The notes: a model not told the origin generated them from the letters alone. A stretch of 64,000 nt of DNA from Arthrobacter sp. Leaf137 (GCF_001423525.1 NZ_LMOI01000018.1:257167-321166); one strand, 5' to 3'. Shown: positions 52,216-61,502, numbered from the stretch's first letter. Program-made: numbers and translations.

Positions 52216-52857
52216 ATGACAACAATCGGAATCATCGGTGCAGGACATATTGGAAGCCAGGTTGCCCGTAAGGCGGCGGAGCTGGGCTACGACGTAGTCA
52301 TCAGCAACTCGCGCGGACCGGAAACCCTGACGGACCTCGTGGCAGAGCTTGGCCCGAAGGCACGGGCTGCAACTGCAGCTGAAGCGGCCGCAGCCGGCGA
52401 CTTCGCCGTGGTTACGGTGCCGCTGAAGAACTACAAGGACGTTCCGGCGGAGCCGCTTGCAGGCAAGATCGTCATCGACACCAACAACTACTACTGGGAG
52501 CGCGACGGCCGGGTCCCGGCACTGGACAACGGCGAGGCCACCACCTCCGGCCTGCTGCAGGAGCACCTGCCCCAGTCAAAGGTGGCCAAGGGCTTTAACC
52601 ACATCATGGCCAAGGACATCACCACGGACGGCACCCCGGACGGCACGGACAACCGCCGTGCCCTGGCCACCGCCAGCGACTACCCGGAGGCCGCCGAACT
52701 GGTGGCGAACCTGTACGACGAATTCGGATTCGATACCGTCAATGTGGGCCCGCTGGAGGAAAGCTGGCGTGTTGAGCGTGACCGGCCGGCCTACGTGAAG
52801 CGGCAGAACGCCGCCGAACTCAAGGACAACCTGGCGAAGGCACCCCGCACCGTCTGA
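52216..52857 (+). CDS. NADPH-dependent F420 reductase-like oxidoreductase
   Basis: 213 residues. The Rossmann motif IGIIGAGHIGSQVAR begins directly after the start, followed by VVISNSRGPETL (NADP phosphate site), VVTVPLKNYKD and VKGFNHI-type VAKGFNHIMAKDI, as in F420-dependent NADP reductases and related dinucleotide-binding proteins. ATG 52216 fits the family best; ATG 52192 and TTG 52189 are in frame upstream. Monocistronic, ended by a large hairpin. Confidence 0.85.
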   Translation: MTTIGIIGAGHIGSQVARKAAELGYDVVISNSRGPETLTDLVAELGPKARAATAAEAAAAGDFAVVTVPLKNYKDVPAEPLAGKIVIDTNNYYWERDGRVPALDNGEATTSGLLQEHLPQSKVAKGFNHIMAKDITTDGTPDGTDNRRALATASDYPEAAELVANLYDEFGFDTVNVGPLEESWRVERDRPAYVKRQNAAELKDNLAKAPRTV

Positions 52858-52870
52858 GCACTTCTTGGCT

Positions 52871-52948
52871 AAGACCAGCCCGAACTGGCTGGCAGCACCT
52901 GTCGCGAAAACCCGGTTTCGGCGACGGTTTGCTGCCAGCCAGGGTCTT
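52871..52948. terminator. Nested bidirectional terminator hairpin
   Basis: AAGACC/GGTCTT, CTGGCTGGCAGCA/TGCTGCCAGCCAG and an inner GTCGC/GCGAC with AAA/TTT pair in register between two convergent genes. Confidence 0.75.
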
Positions 52949-52949
52949 G

Positions 52950-53930
52950 TCAGTCCTCGTCCTGATTGTGGCTGCCGTCATGGTCGTGGCTGCGGGCAGG
53001 GACCAGCACCACTTCATACTGCGTGGGCGGCGGCATCTTGTTGAACTTCGCGTTCACCGCGGCGAGGGTATCGCCGAACCTGGCCAGTGTGGTGGGGACG
53101 TCAAAGTTCTTGCTGGTGATCTCCTCCTTGAGCTTGCCGGATGAGAGGTCGCCGGAAAGCCTGATGCGGGCGATCTTGTCCTGCTGGTTCTGGACGGCCC
53201 ACAGGGTGCGGCCCTTCACCAGGATGCCGTCAACGTAGGGCAGCGCCGGAGTGTCGATCTTCGCGGTGTCGCCGGTCTCGGGATCCACGGTGTAAACGGC
53301 CTCGTTGAAGGTATGTGCAACGATCAGGACTTTACCGCCGCTGGCCGACGCTATGCCGTTGAGTCCGAACTGGCTTGCCGGATCAGACAGGGCAATTGTT
53401 GGATCATTGAGGGTCCTCGTCTCCACCTCCCCCAGCTTTCCCGAGCGGCTGACGGGGACGAAGTACAGCTCCGGGCGCTTGGAGTTGGTGAACCACGCGC
53501 CGTCTTTGGTGACGGTGACGTCGTTGATGAAGCCCGGCGCCAGGTCAACGGCGCCCGCGTCCTTGCCGGTCTCCGCGTCATAGACGAAGGCCTTGCCGGT
53601 ACCGCCGCCGGCTACGAAGAGCAGGTTGGTGCGCTCGTCATACTTGAGGCCAACAGCCATCCGGGGGTTCGGGTCGAAGGTGGAGACGTCGATGAACCGC
53701 CCTGCCTTCCCGTCACGGATGTCGCCTCTGAAAATGTCACCGGTCATCAGCTCGCCGGCGTAGAAAGCAGTCCCGCGGCCCTCGGCGATGCCCTCGGCGG
53801 AATTGGCGCCGTCGAGCACTATGACGTCGCGCGGAGGCGCGGAGGCCGAGGCGGGAATGGCGGATGGCGCAAGCAGCGCGAAGAGGGCGATGAGTCCTGC
53901 GGCGGTGCGGCGATGTGCTGTTCGGCGCAT
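52950..53930 (-). CDS. Secreted beta-propeller protein (SMP-30/NHL-like)
   Basis: 326 residues. A signal peptide (1-30, cut near ASA-SA) is followed by six to seven blades: VLDGANSAEGIAEGRGTAFYAGE, GLKYDERTNLLFVAGGGTGKAFVYD, APGFINDVTVTKDGAWFTNS, FGLNGIASASGGKVLIVAH and LPYVDGILVKGRTLWAVQNQ. The Glu and Asn residues at blade tops resemble SMP-30/gluconolactonase metal sites. The C-terminus is His/Asp rich (SHDHDGSHNQDED), a possible metal-binding tail. Catalytic role uncertain. Confidence 0.78.
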   Translation of the reverse strand: MRRTAHRRTAAGLIALFALLAPSAIPASASAPPRDVIVLDGANSAEGIAEGRGTAFYAGELMTGDIFRGDIRDGKAGRFIDVSTFDPNPRMAVGLKYDERTNLLFVAGGGTGKAFVYDAETGKDAGAVDLAPGFINDVTVTKDGAWFTNSKRPELYFVPVSRSGKLGEVETRTLNDPTIALSDPASQFGLNGIASASGGKVLIVAHTFNEAVYTVDPETGDTAKIDTPALPYVDGILVKGRTLWAVQNQQDKIARIRLSGDLSSGKLKEEITSKNFDVPTTLARFGDTLAAVNAKFNKMPPPTQYEVVLVPARSHDHDGSHNQDED

Positions 53931-54084
53931 GCTGGATCCTTAGTTGGCGGGTGATGCGCGGAGCCAATCTGCGGCAGCTCCGCACGATGGTCCAGTAATT
54001 TTAAGCGCCTGCGTCATGCCCGCCAAGGCATCGAAGCCCCCATTCTGCTTACAATCGAACCCTCAATCGACTACTGAGGGATCC

Positions 54085-54423
54085 ATGAAGAAACTCGCCA
54101 CAGTCCTGTTCGCCGCAGGCCTCCTTGCCTCCGCCACGGCCTGCTCCGCTTCCCACCAGCTTTCCACCACCGAAACCTGCGAGCGTATTCAGTCCGTTGT
54201 CTCGAACCCCGCCAACGGTGCCGGCAAGACGGGCATGAACCGCCTGGCCAACCAGATCCGCCCCATCCACGCGGTCGCCTCGGATGACCTCAAGCCCGCA
54301 CTGCAGTCCATCCTGGAGTACACGGATGAGCAGGCAAAGGAAACTCCGGACGAGGCCAAGCTGGCCGAACTCCAGACCGGTTACGAACAGGCCAGCGGCA
54401 CCTACAGCCGTTTCTGCAGCTAA
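54085..54423 (+). CDS. Small hypothetical lipoprotein
   Basis: 112 residues: a signal KKLATVLFAAGLLASATAC with a Cys in a somewhat atypical lipobox, then a helical domain with two further Cys (ETCERIQ and the C-terminal FCS) likely to form a disulphide. GAGGGATCC precedes ATG 54085. No known family. Confidence 0.7.
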   Translation: MKKLATVLFAAGLLASATACSASHQLSTTETCERIQSVVSNPANGAGKTGMNRLANQIRPIHAVASDDLKPALQSILEYTDEQAKETPDEAKLAELQTGYEQASGTYSRFCS

Positions 54424-54426
54424 CCA

Positions 54427-54445
54427 GCGCAGCGGTTAACTGCGC
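54427..54445. terminator. Short hairpin between convergent genes
   Basis: GCGCAG / CTGCGC around CGGTTAA, directly after the lipoprotein stop and before the dehydratase stop. Weak as a terminator. Confidence 0.35.
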
Positions 54446-54460
54446 GGCGGATCCGGCCGC

Positions 54461-55390
54461 CTACAGCGTGGCCGGGTCCGTGTTGGCGCCGCAAAGGACC
54501 ACGCCCACGCGTTCGCCCGGTCCCGGCACATACGCGCCGGACAGCAGGGCGGCGTAGGCAGCGGCTGCACCGTGCTCCACCACGATGCGGTAGCCGTTCC
54601 ACAGCGCGCTCCGGGCGGCGACGATGTCCGCATCCGTCACCAGGACGCTTTCGACGCCGGCGCGGACCGCCACCGCGAAGCCGATCGCGCCAACGCTGCG
54701 GGCACCCAGCGAATCCGCCGCGACACCCGACACGGCCACGTCCACCGGGCTGCCCGCACGCAGCGCGGCATGAAGGGTGGGTGCGCCTTCGGGCTCCACT
54801 GCCACCACCTTGGCGTGCCCTTCCACGGCTGCGGCAATGCCGGCCATCAGTCCCCCACCGCCCACGGCCACCAGGACCGTGTCCACACCGGGTACCTGGT
54901 CCAGCAGTTCCAAGCCCACCGTCCCCGCGCCGGCCGCGATCTCCGGCTGGTCATACGCGTGGCAGTACACCGCGCCGGTCCCGGCAGCATGCGCCACCGC
55001 TGCTTCGTAGGCCACCGCGTATTCCGCGCCGCCCTGCACAACGGCGGCACCGATGTCCCTGAGCTTTGCGACCTTGACGGCGGGCGCCGCGGCGGGGACG
55101 AAGACCGTTGCAGGGACGCCAAGCCGGGCAGCTGCGTAGGCGTTGGCCAGGCCGGCGTTGCCTCCCGAAGCCACCACAATGCCCGCCGGGGTCAGCTCCC
55201 CGCGTTCCTGGCTGGCCAGGATCCGGTTCAGCGCACCGCGTGCCTTGAAACTTCCGGTGTGCTGCAGGAATTCGCATTTGAACCAGACCGGGCCTTGGTA
55301 CTGGCCGCGGTCTGCCTCCAGCACGGGCGTTAGCCGGGTGAGGCCGGCAATCCGCTGGGCGGCCTCATCCACATCCGTACGGCTGATCAT
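54461..55390 (-). CDS. Threonine/serine dehydratase-like PLP enzyme
   Basis: A 309-residue fold-type II PLP lyase. Schiff-base K49 is in HTGSFKARGA, SGGNAGLANAYAA binds the substrate, and the phosphate loop is VGGGGLMAGI. No ACT regulatory domain, so it is the short, catabolic-type enzyme that deaminates Thr or Ser to the oxo acid. Downstream on the same strand of the small protein at 55392, with one base between them, so co-transcribed. Confidence 0.9.
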   Translation of the reverse strand: MISRTDVDEAAQRIAGLTRLTPVLEADRGQYQGPVWFKCEFLQHTGSFKARGALNRILASQERGELTPAGIVVASGGNAGLANAYAAARLGVPATVFVPAAAPAVKVAKLRDIGAAVVQGGAEYAVAYEAAVAHAAGTGAVYCHAYDQPEIAAGAGTVGLELLDQVPGVDTVLVAVGGGGLMAGIAAAVEGHAKVVAVEPEGAPTLHAALRAGSPVDVAVSGVAADSLGARSVGAIGFAVAVRAGVESVLVTDADIVAARSALWNGYRIVVEHGAAAAYAALLSGAYVPGPGERVGVVLCGANTDPATL

Positions 55391-55391
55391 C

Positions 55392-55697
55392 CTAGACGTC
55401 GTCGTCCCAGGTCCCGGGATCCTTCACCGCTTCCTCAGGCTTGCGCTCCTGCCCGCCGTCCGCAGGGTCTGCAGCCTCGCTGCCGGCAGTCTCGCCGCTT
55501 CCCACGTACGACGCCGGCACGGTCCCGGCAGCGTGGGCCTGCTGCTCTTCGCGGATATTGGCGGCGTTCGGCTGCTCCGGGTGCTGCCCGCTTTGCGGGG
55601 CTTCGGTGACTTGTTCCGCGTTGTCCCGGGCTTCGTCCGGGTCGCCGGGTCCACGGAGGTCCGCGGTGTTGCGGGGTTCATCGTTCGGTGTGGTCAT
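55392..55697 (-). CDS. Acidic disordered hypothetical protein
   Basis: 101 residues rich in Asp, Glu, Ala, Gly and Pro, beginning MTTPNDEPRNTADLRGPGD and ending DPGTWDDDV; no hydrophobic core. GGAAGG precedes ATG 55697. It immediately precedes the dehydratase gene. Third member of the group of small acidic proteins in this window. Confidence 0.6.
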   Translation of the reverse strand: MTTPNDEPRNTADLRGPGDPDEARDNAEQVTEAPQSGQHPEQPNAANIREEQQAHAAGTVPASYVGSGETAGSEAADPADGGQERKPEEAVKDPGTWDDDV

Positions 55698-55856
55698 GAT
55701 CCTGCCTTCCGTTGTTGCTGGCTGGTCCTGCGGGCGGTTCCAGGGAAGCACGCCGCGAGTCCCAGCCTACTTTCTGCCGCGCTTCCTGTGAGTTCGGCCT
55801 CAACCGGGACGTTGGCCGGCCGGCCCGCGTTGTAGGAAGTGGCGGAAGGAGGCCAC

Positions 55857-56468
55857 ATGATCATCGTTCTCACCGGCATCGACGGTTCGGGCAAGTCGAC
55901 GGCGGCCCGCGCCCTGGTGCAGGCTGTCCGGTCACGAGGAGGCAAGGCGATGCTGCTGAGCAACCATGCGGGCCGGCGCACCATGTCAGTCCTGGCTGCC
56001 AGGTGGGGTGTGCAACTGCCGGCCAGGGCCGCGGACGCCGCCGAAACACTCCTGCGCGTCTCCAACGTGCTGGTGTCCCATCTCCGGGCCCGCTGCTTCG
56101 ATGGCGTGGTGGTCATGGACCGCCACCTTCATTGCCAGCTTGCCCTGCGCACCACGAAGGGACTGCCGCGCGGGCGCTTCCTGCCCTGGCTGCTCACGGC
56201 ACTTCCCCAGCCCGCCGCCGTCGTACATCTGGACCTGGACCCGGCCGAAGCGCACCGCCGGATCACAGCGCGTGGAACCGATTCCGAAACCCTGGCGGAC
56301 CTGGCCGCTTTCCGGGATGCCTACGCGGGACTGCCTGAATTCGGCACCTTCCTCCGGGTGGACGCCTCCCTTCCCGCCACCGAACTGGCAGAACGTGTGC
56401 TGCACGCTGTGGACACGCTTCGCGGCGGCCCAGGCGGCTACGGGAGGGGCGAGGCAGTCACAAACTGA
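55857..56468 (+). CDS. Thymidylate-kinase-like P-loop kinase
   Basis: 203 residues. Walker A GIDGSGKST (7-15) at the N-terminus, VVVMDRHLHCQLA (the DRH/DR(Y/F) motif of dTMP kinases) and a LID-like DPAEAHRRITARGTDSET match the dTMP kinase fold. It lacks the full dTMP-binding set and is not near tmk partners, so it may act on another nucleotide or small molecule. ATG 55857 has GGAAGGAGG 4 bases upstream. Confidence 0.75.
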   Translation: MIIVLTGIDGSGKSTAARALVQAVRSRGGKAMLLSNHAGRRTMSVLAARWGVQLPARAADAAETLLRVSNVLVSHLRARCFDGVVVMDRHLHCQLALRTTKGLPRGRFLPWLLTALPQPAAVVHLDLDPAEAHRRITARGTDSETLADLAAFRDAYAGLPEFGTFLRVDASLPATELAERVLHAVDTLRGGPGGYGRGEAVTN

Positions 56469-56590
56469 ATTTAGGCATTTCGCATTGTGGAAATGCAATT
56501 TCCCCTTGCGGAATTGATGTGACTGGGGTTACTTTTGCCTTAAGCCCCGGGCGTCCCCGGGCTGTTCCCGAATCGAAGAGGCAAAGGTCA

Positions 56591-58078
56591 ATGAAGATCC
56601 CCAACCCTGAGGCACTGAAGGCGAGTTCGGTGCCCGCGAAGAGGAAGCCGCTGTATAAGTCGCTCTTCTTCCAGATTCTGATCGCCGTCGTGGCAGGTGT
56701 CCTCATAGGGCATTTCTGGCCGGACCTCGGATCACAGCTGAGGCCGCTCGGAGATGGCTTCATCAAACTCATCAAGATGATCATCGCGCCGCTGATCTTC
56801 CTGGTGATCGTCACCGGCATTTCGGCCGTAGGCGACGTTAAGGCGGTTGGAAGGGTTGGGGTCAAGGCCCTGGTCTATTTCACGGCGGCCACCCTGTTCG
56901 CCCTGCTCTTTGGCCTGGTGGTGGGAAACCTGGTCCAGCCCGGCGCAGGACTGAATATTGACCCGGCCACCCTGTCGCAGGCGGATCTGGACGCCAAAAC
57001 CGGCTCTGCCGCACCCAAGGACGCGGCATCCTTCATCCTGGACGTCATCCCCGCCAGCGTCATCGGCGCCTTCGCCAGCAACAGCCTCCTGCAGGTCCTG
57101 TTCTTCTCGGTATTCTTCGGTGCAGCCATTGTGGTCATTGGCCGCGAACGGTGCATGCCGGTCATCAGCCTGATGGAGACCGTCCTGGAACTGATCTTCA
57201 AGATCATGTCCTGGATCATGAAGGTGGCACCCATTGGTGCCTTCGGCGCCATGGCCTTCATCATCGGCCAGTACGGCCTCAGTACGCTGAGCACCTACGC
57301 CGTGTTGATCGCCGCGTGCTACGGAGCCGCCGTCGTCTTCATTGGGCTGCTCTTCGCCGTCGCGTGGCTCACCGCCCGCGTGCCGCTGTGGCAGTTCCTC
57401 AAGTACACCCGTGAGGAATTCCTCCTGGCCCTGGGCACCGCCTCCACCGAGGCCGTCATGCCACGGATCATGACCAAGCTGACCAACGCCGGCTGCTCCC
57501 GCGCCACCACCGGCCTGGTGGTACCCACCGGATACTCCTTCAACCTCGACGGCGCAGCCATCTACCTCTCGATTTCGCTGCTCTTCCTGGCGCAGGCCTT
57601 CGGACATAACCTGGACCTCGGCCAGCAGCTCGCCGCCCTGGGCGTCCTGCTCCTTACCTCCAAGGGCATGGCCGGCGTCCCGGGCTCGTCCTTCCTGGCA
57701 CTCTCCGCCACGGCCGCCGCGCTGGGGATCTTCCCGGTAGCCGGCGTGGCGCTCCTGCTCGGTGCGGACCGGCTGATGGACTCCATGCGCGTGGTGGTCA
57801 ACCTGCTCGGCAACTGCGTGGCCACCTTCGTGGTCTCCAAATGGGAAGGCCAGTTTGACCGCAGCGTCATGGTCCGGGCCTTCAAGGGCGAGATCACCAA
57901 CCACGACTCCGCCGTGATGCTCGGGAAGGAAGAAGACTTCCAGGACCAGGAGCTGCAGCGGATCAGCGAGGGCCAGGCACCGTCGCCCAAGTTCCGCGGC
58001 GGCCCGAATCCCGGTGATATTCCCCGGTTCCAGATGAGCAAGTCAACGCGCGCCGGCACGGGCAACAGCCCGGACTAA
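56591..58078 (+). CDS. dctA: C4-dicarboxylate:cation symporter, DctA family
   Basis: 495 residues, DAACS family. GDGFIKLIKMIIAPLIFLVIVTGI, the serine-rich hairpin GTASTEAVMPRIM, the NLDG motif (PTGYSFNLDGAAIY) and TSKGMAGVPGSSFLALSATAAAL are all intact. Imports succinate, fumarate and malate with protons or sodium. A 60-residue polar C-terminal tail (about 430-495) exceeds the E. coli protein (428 residues). ATG 56591. Confidence 0.92.
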   Translation: MKIPNPEALKASSVPAKRKPLYKSLFFQILIAVVAGVLIGHFWPDLGSQLRPLGDGFIKLIKMIIAPLIFLVIVTGISAVGDVKAVGRVGVKALVYFTAATLFALLFGLVVGNLVQPGAGLNIDPATLSQADLDAKTGSAAPKDAASFILDVIPASVIGAFASNSLLQVLFFSVFFGAAIVVIGRERCMPVISLMETVLELIFKIMSWIMKVAPIGAFGAMAFIIGQYGLSTLSTYAVLIAACYGAAVVFIGLLFAVAWLTARVPLWQFLKYTREEFLLALGTASTEAVMPRIMTKLTNAGCSRATTGLVVPTGYSFNLDGAAIYLSISLLFLAQAFGHNLDLGQQLAALGVLLLTSKGMAGVPGSSFLALSATAAALGIFPVAGVALLLGADRLMDSMRVVVNLLGNCVATFVVSKWEGQFDRSVMVRAFKGEITNHDSAVMLGKEEDFQDQELQRISEGQAPSPKFRGGPNPGDIPRFQMSKSTRAGTGNSPD

Positions 58079-58111
58079 GCGTTACCAACCCTTAGCAAGG
58101 CGGCAGGCGGG

Positions 58112-58129
58112 CAGGACCACCAGGTCCTG
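58112..58129 (+). terminator. Short terminator hairpin after dctA
   Basis: CAGGACC / GGTCCTG around ACCA, 34 bases after the dctA stop. Confidence 0.45.
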
Positions 58130-58146
58130 TTATGCACCGCGTGCCG

Positions 58147-59016
58147 TCAGTTCGAGGCGCTAGGCGAGGGCGTAGGCCCTTCGCTCTCCTCCATCTCCGA
58201 TTCGGTGGTGCTTGGCACCGCCGACCCGCTGGGCGTCGCGGAACTGGAGGACGTGCTGCCGGAAGTAGCCGACGATGTGGACGTGGGGCTGGACGTCGCA
58301 CTGCCGCCGTCGTCCGCCTTCTCAAGCACCTTGTCGATAAGGTCCTCAAGCTCCTTCCTGTCCGGATCCCCCAGGCTGGCGCCGCTCTTGGTGGCCACCA
58401 CCAGCAGCCTGCCTTCTGCGGCCGAGACCTGCATCAGCTTCTGGCCGTTCTCACCGCTGCGGGTGCTCACCGTGGCAAACGTCTCGCTGGCGTCGGTGTC
58501 AGCCTTGAGCTCCTCGGAGGACACCTCGTAGGTCTGGCCCAGGGCGGACACCTTGAAATTGGCGCACTGGTCCATCTTGTCCTTGATACCGCTAAGCACC
58601 TTCACGGCGTCCGGCCCCTCGCTGCCGGACTGGGCGGACAACGTGCGTGGCTGGTCGCCTTCAGACAGGGCAACGGCTACGTCGCCGCTTTCCACCTTGT
58701 CCAGCAGGCCCGCTGTCGCGATGTCCTTGCAGTCCTTGGGATCGACTGTCGCAGTGCTCATCAGCAGGTTGGCGATGTTCCCGCCCTGGTCCACCTGTTC
58801 CTTCGAGTAGAGCTTCAGCTCGTTGCCGTCCCCGTCCTTTTGGCCGGCGATCAGGTCACGCAGCTCATCCTCGCTGAACACCTTCGCCTCGGCACTTGGG
58901 GTGGCCGACGCCGACTCCGTTGCCGAAGGGCTGGATGTCCCGCCGCCCCCGCCGGAGCAACCGGCCAAGGCCAGCATTGCCGCCGCCATCAATCCAAGCG
59001 CAGGTACTTTTCGCAT
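58147..59016 (-). CDS. Hypothetical lipoprotein with Ser/Thr-rich tail
   Basis: 289 residues: lipoprotein signal with LALAGC (Cys 23), a Ser/Thr/Gly spacer, a folded domain (about 45-235; SEDELRDLIAGQKDGDGNELKLYSKEQ, two Cys in DPKDCKD and DQCANFK) and a Ser/Thr/Glu-rich tail. It resembles the sensor-like lipoproteins of actinobacteria (LpqN/DUF5642-like in style), but I cannot name the family. ATG 59016 follows GAAAGGG. Confidence 0.7.
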   Translation of the reverse strand: MRKVPALGLMAAAMLALAGCSGGGGGTSSPSATESASATPSAEAKVFSEDELRDLIAGQKDGDGNELKLYSKEQVDQGGNIANLLMSTATVDPKDCKDIATAGLLDKVESGDVAVALSEGDQPRTLSAQSGSEGPDAVKVLSGIKDKMDQCANFKVSALGQTYEVSSEELKADTDASETFATVSTRSGENGQKLMQVSAAEGRLLVVATKSGASLGDPDRKELEDLIDKVLEKADDGGSATSSPTSTSSATSGSTSSSSATPSGSAVPSTTESEMEESEGPTPSPSASN

Positions 59017-59104
59017 CAGAAACAACCCTTTCAGAATAGAAAGCATGCTTAGCGTTTCTACTCTAGGCCCGTGCCGGGAAGACCGGAAGCACCCTCGGCA
59101 ACTT

Positions 59105-59944
59105 TCAGGCGGAGCTGTTTCCTCGGGCGGCCGGTGCAGGATGCCGCCAGGCACCGCTGGCCTTCCCCTGATGCCCCAGGCTCCGGGAGATGGCGAGGGC
59201 CGAGGCACGCACCAGCGGCACCATTTCATGCGCCTGGGTGGCGGCATCGGGCACCACGATGGACAGTGCCGCCACAACATCCCCGCCGGCGCCACGGATG
59301 GGCGCCGCCACGGATACCGTCTGCGACGGATGGGTACGCCTCACCACGGCGGCGCCCGCCTGCTTGACCTCGGCCAGCAGTGCACGCAGGTCCTTGGCGG
59401 GGACCCGTCCCGGGCCGCCGCCCTCTCCGTCCGGCTGAGCCAGCAGCTCCTCCTGCACGTCCGGGGCAGTGTAGGCCAGGAGGACCTGCCCGACGGCGGT
59501 GGTGGACAGGGGCATCCGGCCACCTACCCGGTACGCGACTTCGGTGGCGGTGCGTGAGGAGAGCCTGTCGATCAGGACGGCCTCGTGGCCTTCGCGAACG
59601 GCAAGGAGCACGTGGTGGCGCGTCACTTCGTAAAGGTCCTCAAGGTAGGGCAGGGCGATCTGCCGGACCCCGTGGCCGCGGGGCGACAGGGAGGCAATCT
59701 CCCACAGCCGCACTCCCACCACATAGCGGCCGTCCTCCAGCTTTTCCAGCGCTCCCCATTCCGTCAGGTGGCGCACCATCCGCAATGCGGTGGCGGGCGC
59801 CAGGTCCGCGAGGCGGGCCAGCTCGGACAGGTTCAGGGCCCTTCGCTGTTCGGTGAACTGGGCCAGCAGGCTGAGAGCGCGGACCACCACGGGCTGGCCG
59901 GGAACCCCCGGCACGGACCCCGCTGCACTACCCGCTCCCGCCAC
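59105..59944 (-). CDS. IclR-family transcriptional regulator
   Basis: 279 residues: a winged HTH (about 20-80; RALSLLAQFTEQRRALNLSELARLADLAPATALRMVRHL) and an IclR effector domain (95-260; VAYRVGGRMPLSTTAVGQVLLA, SVAAPIRGAGGDVVAALSI). GTG 59944 follows AAGGGAG. Divergent from the AAHS transporter at 60124, with two palindromes between, so control of aromatic-acid uptake is inferred. Confidence 0.92.
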   Translation of the reverse strand: MAGAGSAAGSVPGVPGQPVVVRALSLLAQFTEQRRALNLSELARLADLAPATALRMVRHLTEWGALEKLEDGRYVVGVRLWEIASLSPRGHGVRQIALPYLEDLYEVTRHHVLLAVREGHEAVLIDRLSSRTATEVAYRVGGRMPLSTTAVGQVLLAYTAPDVQEELLAQPDGEGGGPGRVPAKDLRALLAEVKQAGAAVVRRTHPSQTVSVAAPIRGAGGDVVAALSIVVPDAATQAHEMVPLVRASALAISRSLGHQGKASGAWRHPAPAARGNSSA

Positions 59945-59993
59945 GCGGTCTCCCTTCACCCTTGATAGACGCCCCTCCTTCTTCAAGCCTCAA

Positions 59994-60036
59994 CTTTGTG
60001 GCCCACGACACAAAGTGCATTTTCACTCAGTGAAAA
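59994..60036. promoter_or_regulatory. Two palindromes, candidate IclR operators
   Basis: CTTTGTG (59994-60000) / CACAAAG (60009-60015) and the perfect TTTTCAC-TCA-GTGAAAA (60020-60036) lie side by side in the divergent IclR/transporter gap. Confidence 0.55.
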
Positions 60037-60123
60037 GTACGATTTCGGCGGCGCCCACCGACGGGCAAGCTGATGGACGACCCGCCGGGGACTGCCTGGC
60101 GTCTTATCCGATTGGAATCAACG

Positions 60124-61434
60124 ATGAACTCCAATGCCCCCAGGAAATCCCTGGCCGTCATCTTCGTGCTGTGCTGGCTTGGCCTGCTCGCGGACGGCTA
60201 CGACCTTTACGTCTACGGCGCCACCCTCCCCGGCCTGATCGGACATCCGCCGTTCAACGTCACGCCCGCCGCCGCTGGTGCCGTTGGCTCCATTGCGCTG
60301 GTGGGGATGCTGCTTGGCTCCCTTATCGTCGGCACGCTGACTGACCGGCTGGGCCGGCGCCGGATCTTTGTCAGCGCCCTCGCCCTCTTTTCGCTGGCCA
60401 TGCTGGCCTGCGCCGCAGCGCCGAGCTGGGAGCTTTTTGCGGTGTTCCGCTTTGTCGCCTGCTTCGGCGTCGGCGGTTTGCTCCCGACGGCGGTGGCGCT
60501 CACCAACGAGTTCGCCCCGCCCGGCAAGAAGTCGCTGGTGCTCGGCGCCGTGCTGACGGGCCCGGCTGTGGGAACCGTGGTGGCATCCCTCAGTTCGCTG
60601 GCACTGTTGGAGGGAAGCGGCTTCCGCCCGGTCTACGCCATCGGAGCGGCCGGCCTGTTGATCGTCCCGTTCGCGTGGTTCCTGCTGCCGGAATCGCCGT
60701 CGTTCCTCCGCACCCAGCTCCGCACCGCCGAGGCGGACAGGCTCGAAGCCGCCTATGGGCTGCCCGGCAGCGGCGATGCCGCCACGTCATCCGCCGTCCC
60801 ATCCGCCAGGATCTCGCCCACCCGTGCCCTGTTCGCCGAGGGGACAGCCCGCACCACTGTCCTGCTCTGGGCCATCACCGTCCTGAGCCTGCTGACGATC
60901 TTCGGCGTCAGCACCTGGCTCCCGCAGATCATGCGCACGGCAGGTTTCGGCGTCGGCTCCTCGGTGTCGTTCCTGCTGGCCTACTCGGTGGGCGCCGTCG
61001 TCGGTACCGTCCTTGCGTCCGTAGCCAGCCAGAAGTTCGGGCCACGGCCGCTGGTGATCGTCGGCTTCGTGAGCGCGGCGGTAGCCCTCCTGCTGATGTC
61101 CACCAACCCGCCGGCTGCCCTCATGACGGTACTTGCCGCCGTCGCGGGCTTTGGCGGACTGGGAACACAGAACATGATCAACGACTTCATCGCCCAGTTC
61201 TACCCAGCCGCTACGCGTGCCACCGGCCTGGGTTGGGCCCTGGCCGTGGGCCGGCTTGGCGCTATCGCCGGGCCCACCTACGGTGCATTGCTGGTGGGTT
61301 TTGGTGGCGGAGTACCCGTGGCTGCCATGGCGTTCGCGGCACCCGCGCTGATCGGGGCCGTGCTGATGCTCGCGCTGCGCACCAGGGCGACGCGGCGTCC
61401 TGCCGTCGCGGCCGACGCAGAACTGGTTGCCTGA
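60124..61434 (+). CDS. MFS transporter, aromatic acid:H+ symporter (AAHS) family
   Basis: 436 residues, 12 helices. LLADGYDLYVYGATLPGLI (the DGxD motif of helix 1), the loop GTLTDRLGRRRIF and FLLPESPSFL in the middle loop are typical of benzoate/protocatechuate-type AAHS carriers. ATG 60124. The divergent IclR regulator supports an aromatic or hydroxy-acid substrate; no catabolic genes are adjacent. Confidence 0.9.
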   Translation: MNSNAPRKSLAVIFVLCWLGLLADGYDLYVYGATLPGLIGHPPFNVTPAAAGAVGSIALVGMLLGSLIVGTLTDRLGRRRIFVSALALFSLAMLACAAAPSWELFAVFRFVACFGVGGLLPTAVALTNEFAPPGKKSLVLGAVLTGPAVGTVVASLSSLALLEGSGFRPVYAIGAAGLLIVPFAWFLLPESPSFLRTQLRTAEADRLEAAYGLPGSGDAATSSAVPSARISPTRALFAEGTARTTVLLWAITVLSLLTIFGVSTWLPQIMRTAGFGVGSSVSFLLAYSVGAVVGTVLASVASQKFGPRPLVIVGFVSAAVALLLMSTNPPAALMTVLAAVAGFGGLGTQNMINDFIAQFYPAATRATGLGWALAVGRLGAIAGPTYGALLVGFGGGVPVAAMAFAAPALIGAVLMLALRTRATRRPAVAADAELVA

Positions 61435-61473
61435 CAGAGTGGCGTAGGGACGCAGGTCCCCTGAGCTGAACCC

Positions 61474-61502
61474 ATGCCCCGGGCGGTAACCGCCCGGGGC
61501 AT
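61474..61502 (+). terminator. Strong terminator after AAHS transporter
   Basis: ATGCCCCGGGCGG / CCGCCCGGGGCAT perfect 13-base stem around TAA. Confidence 0.8.
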
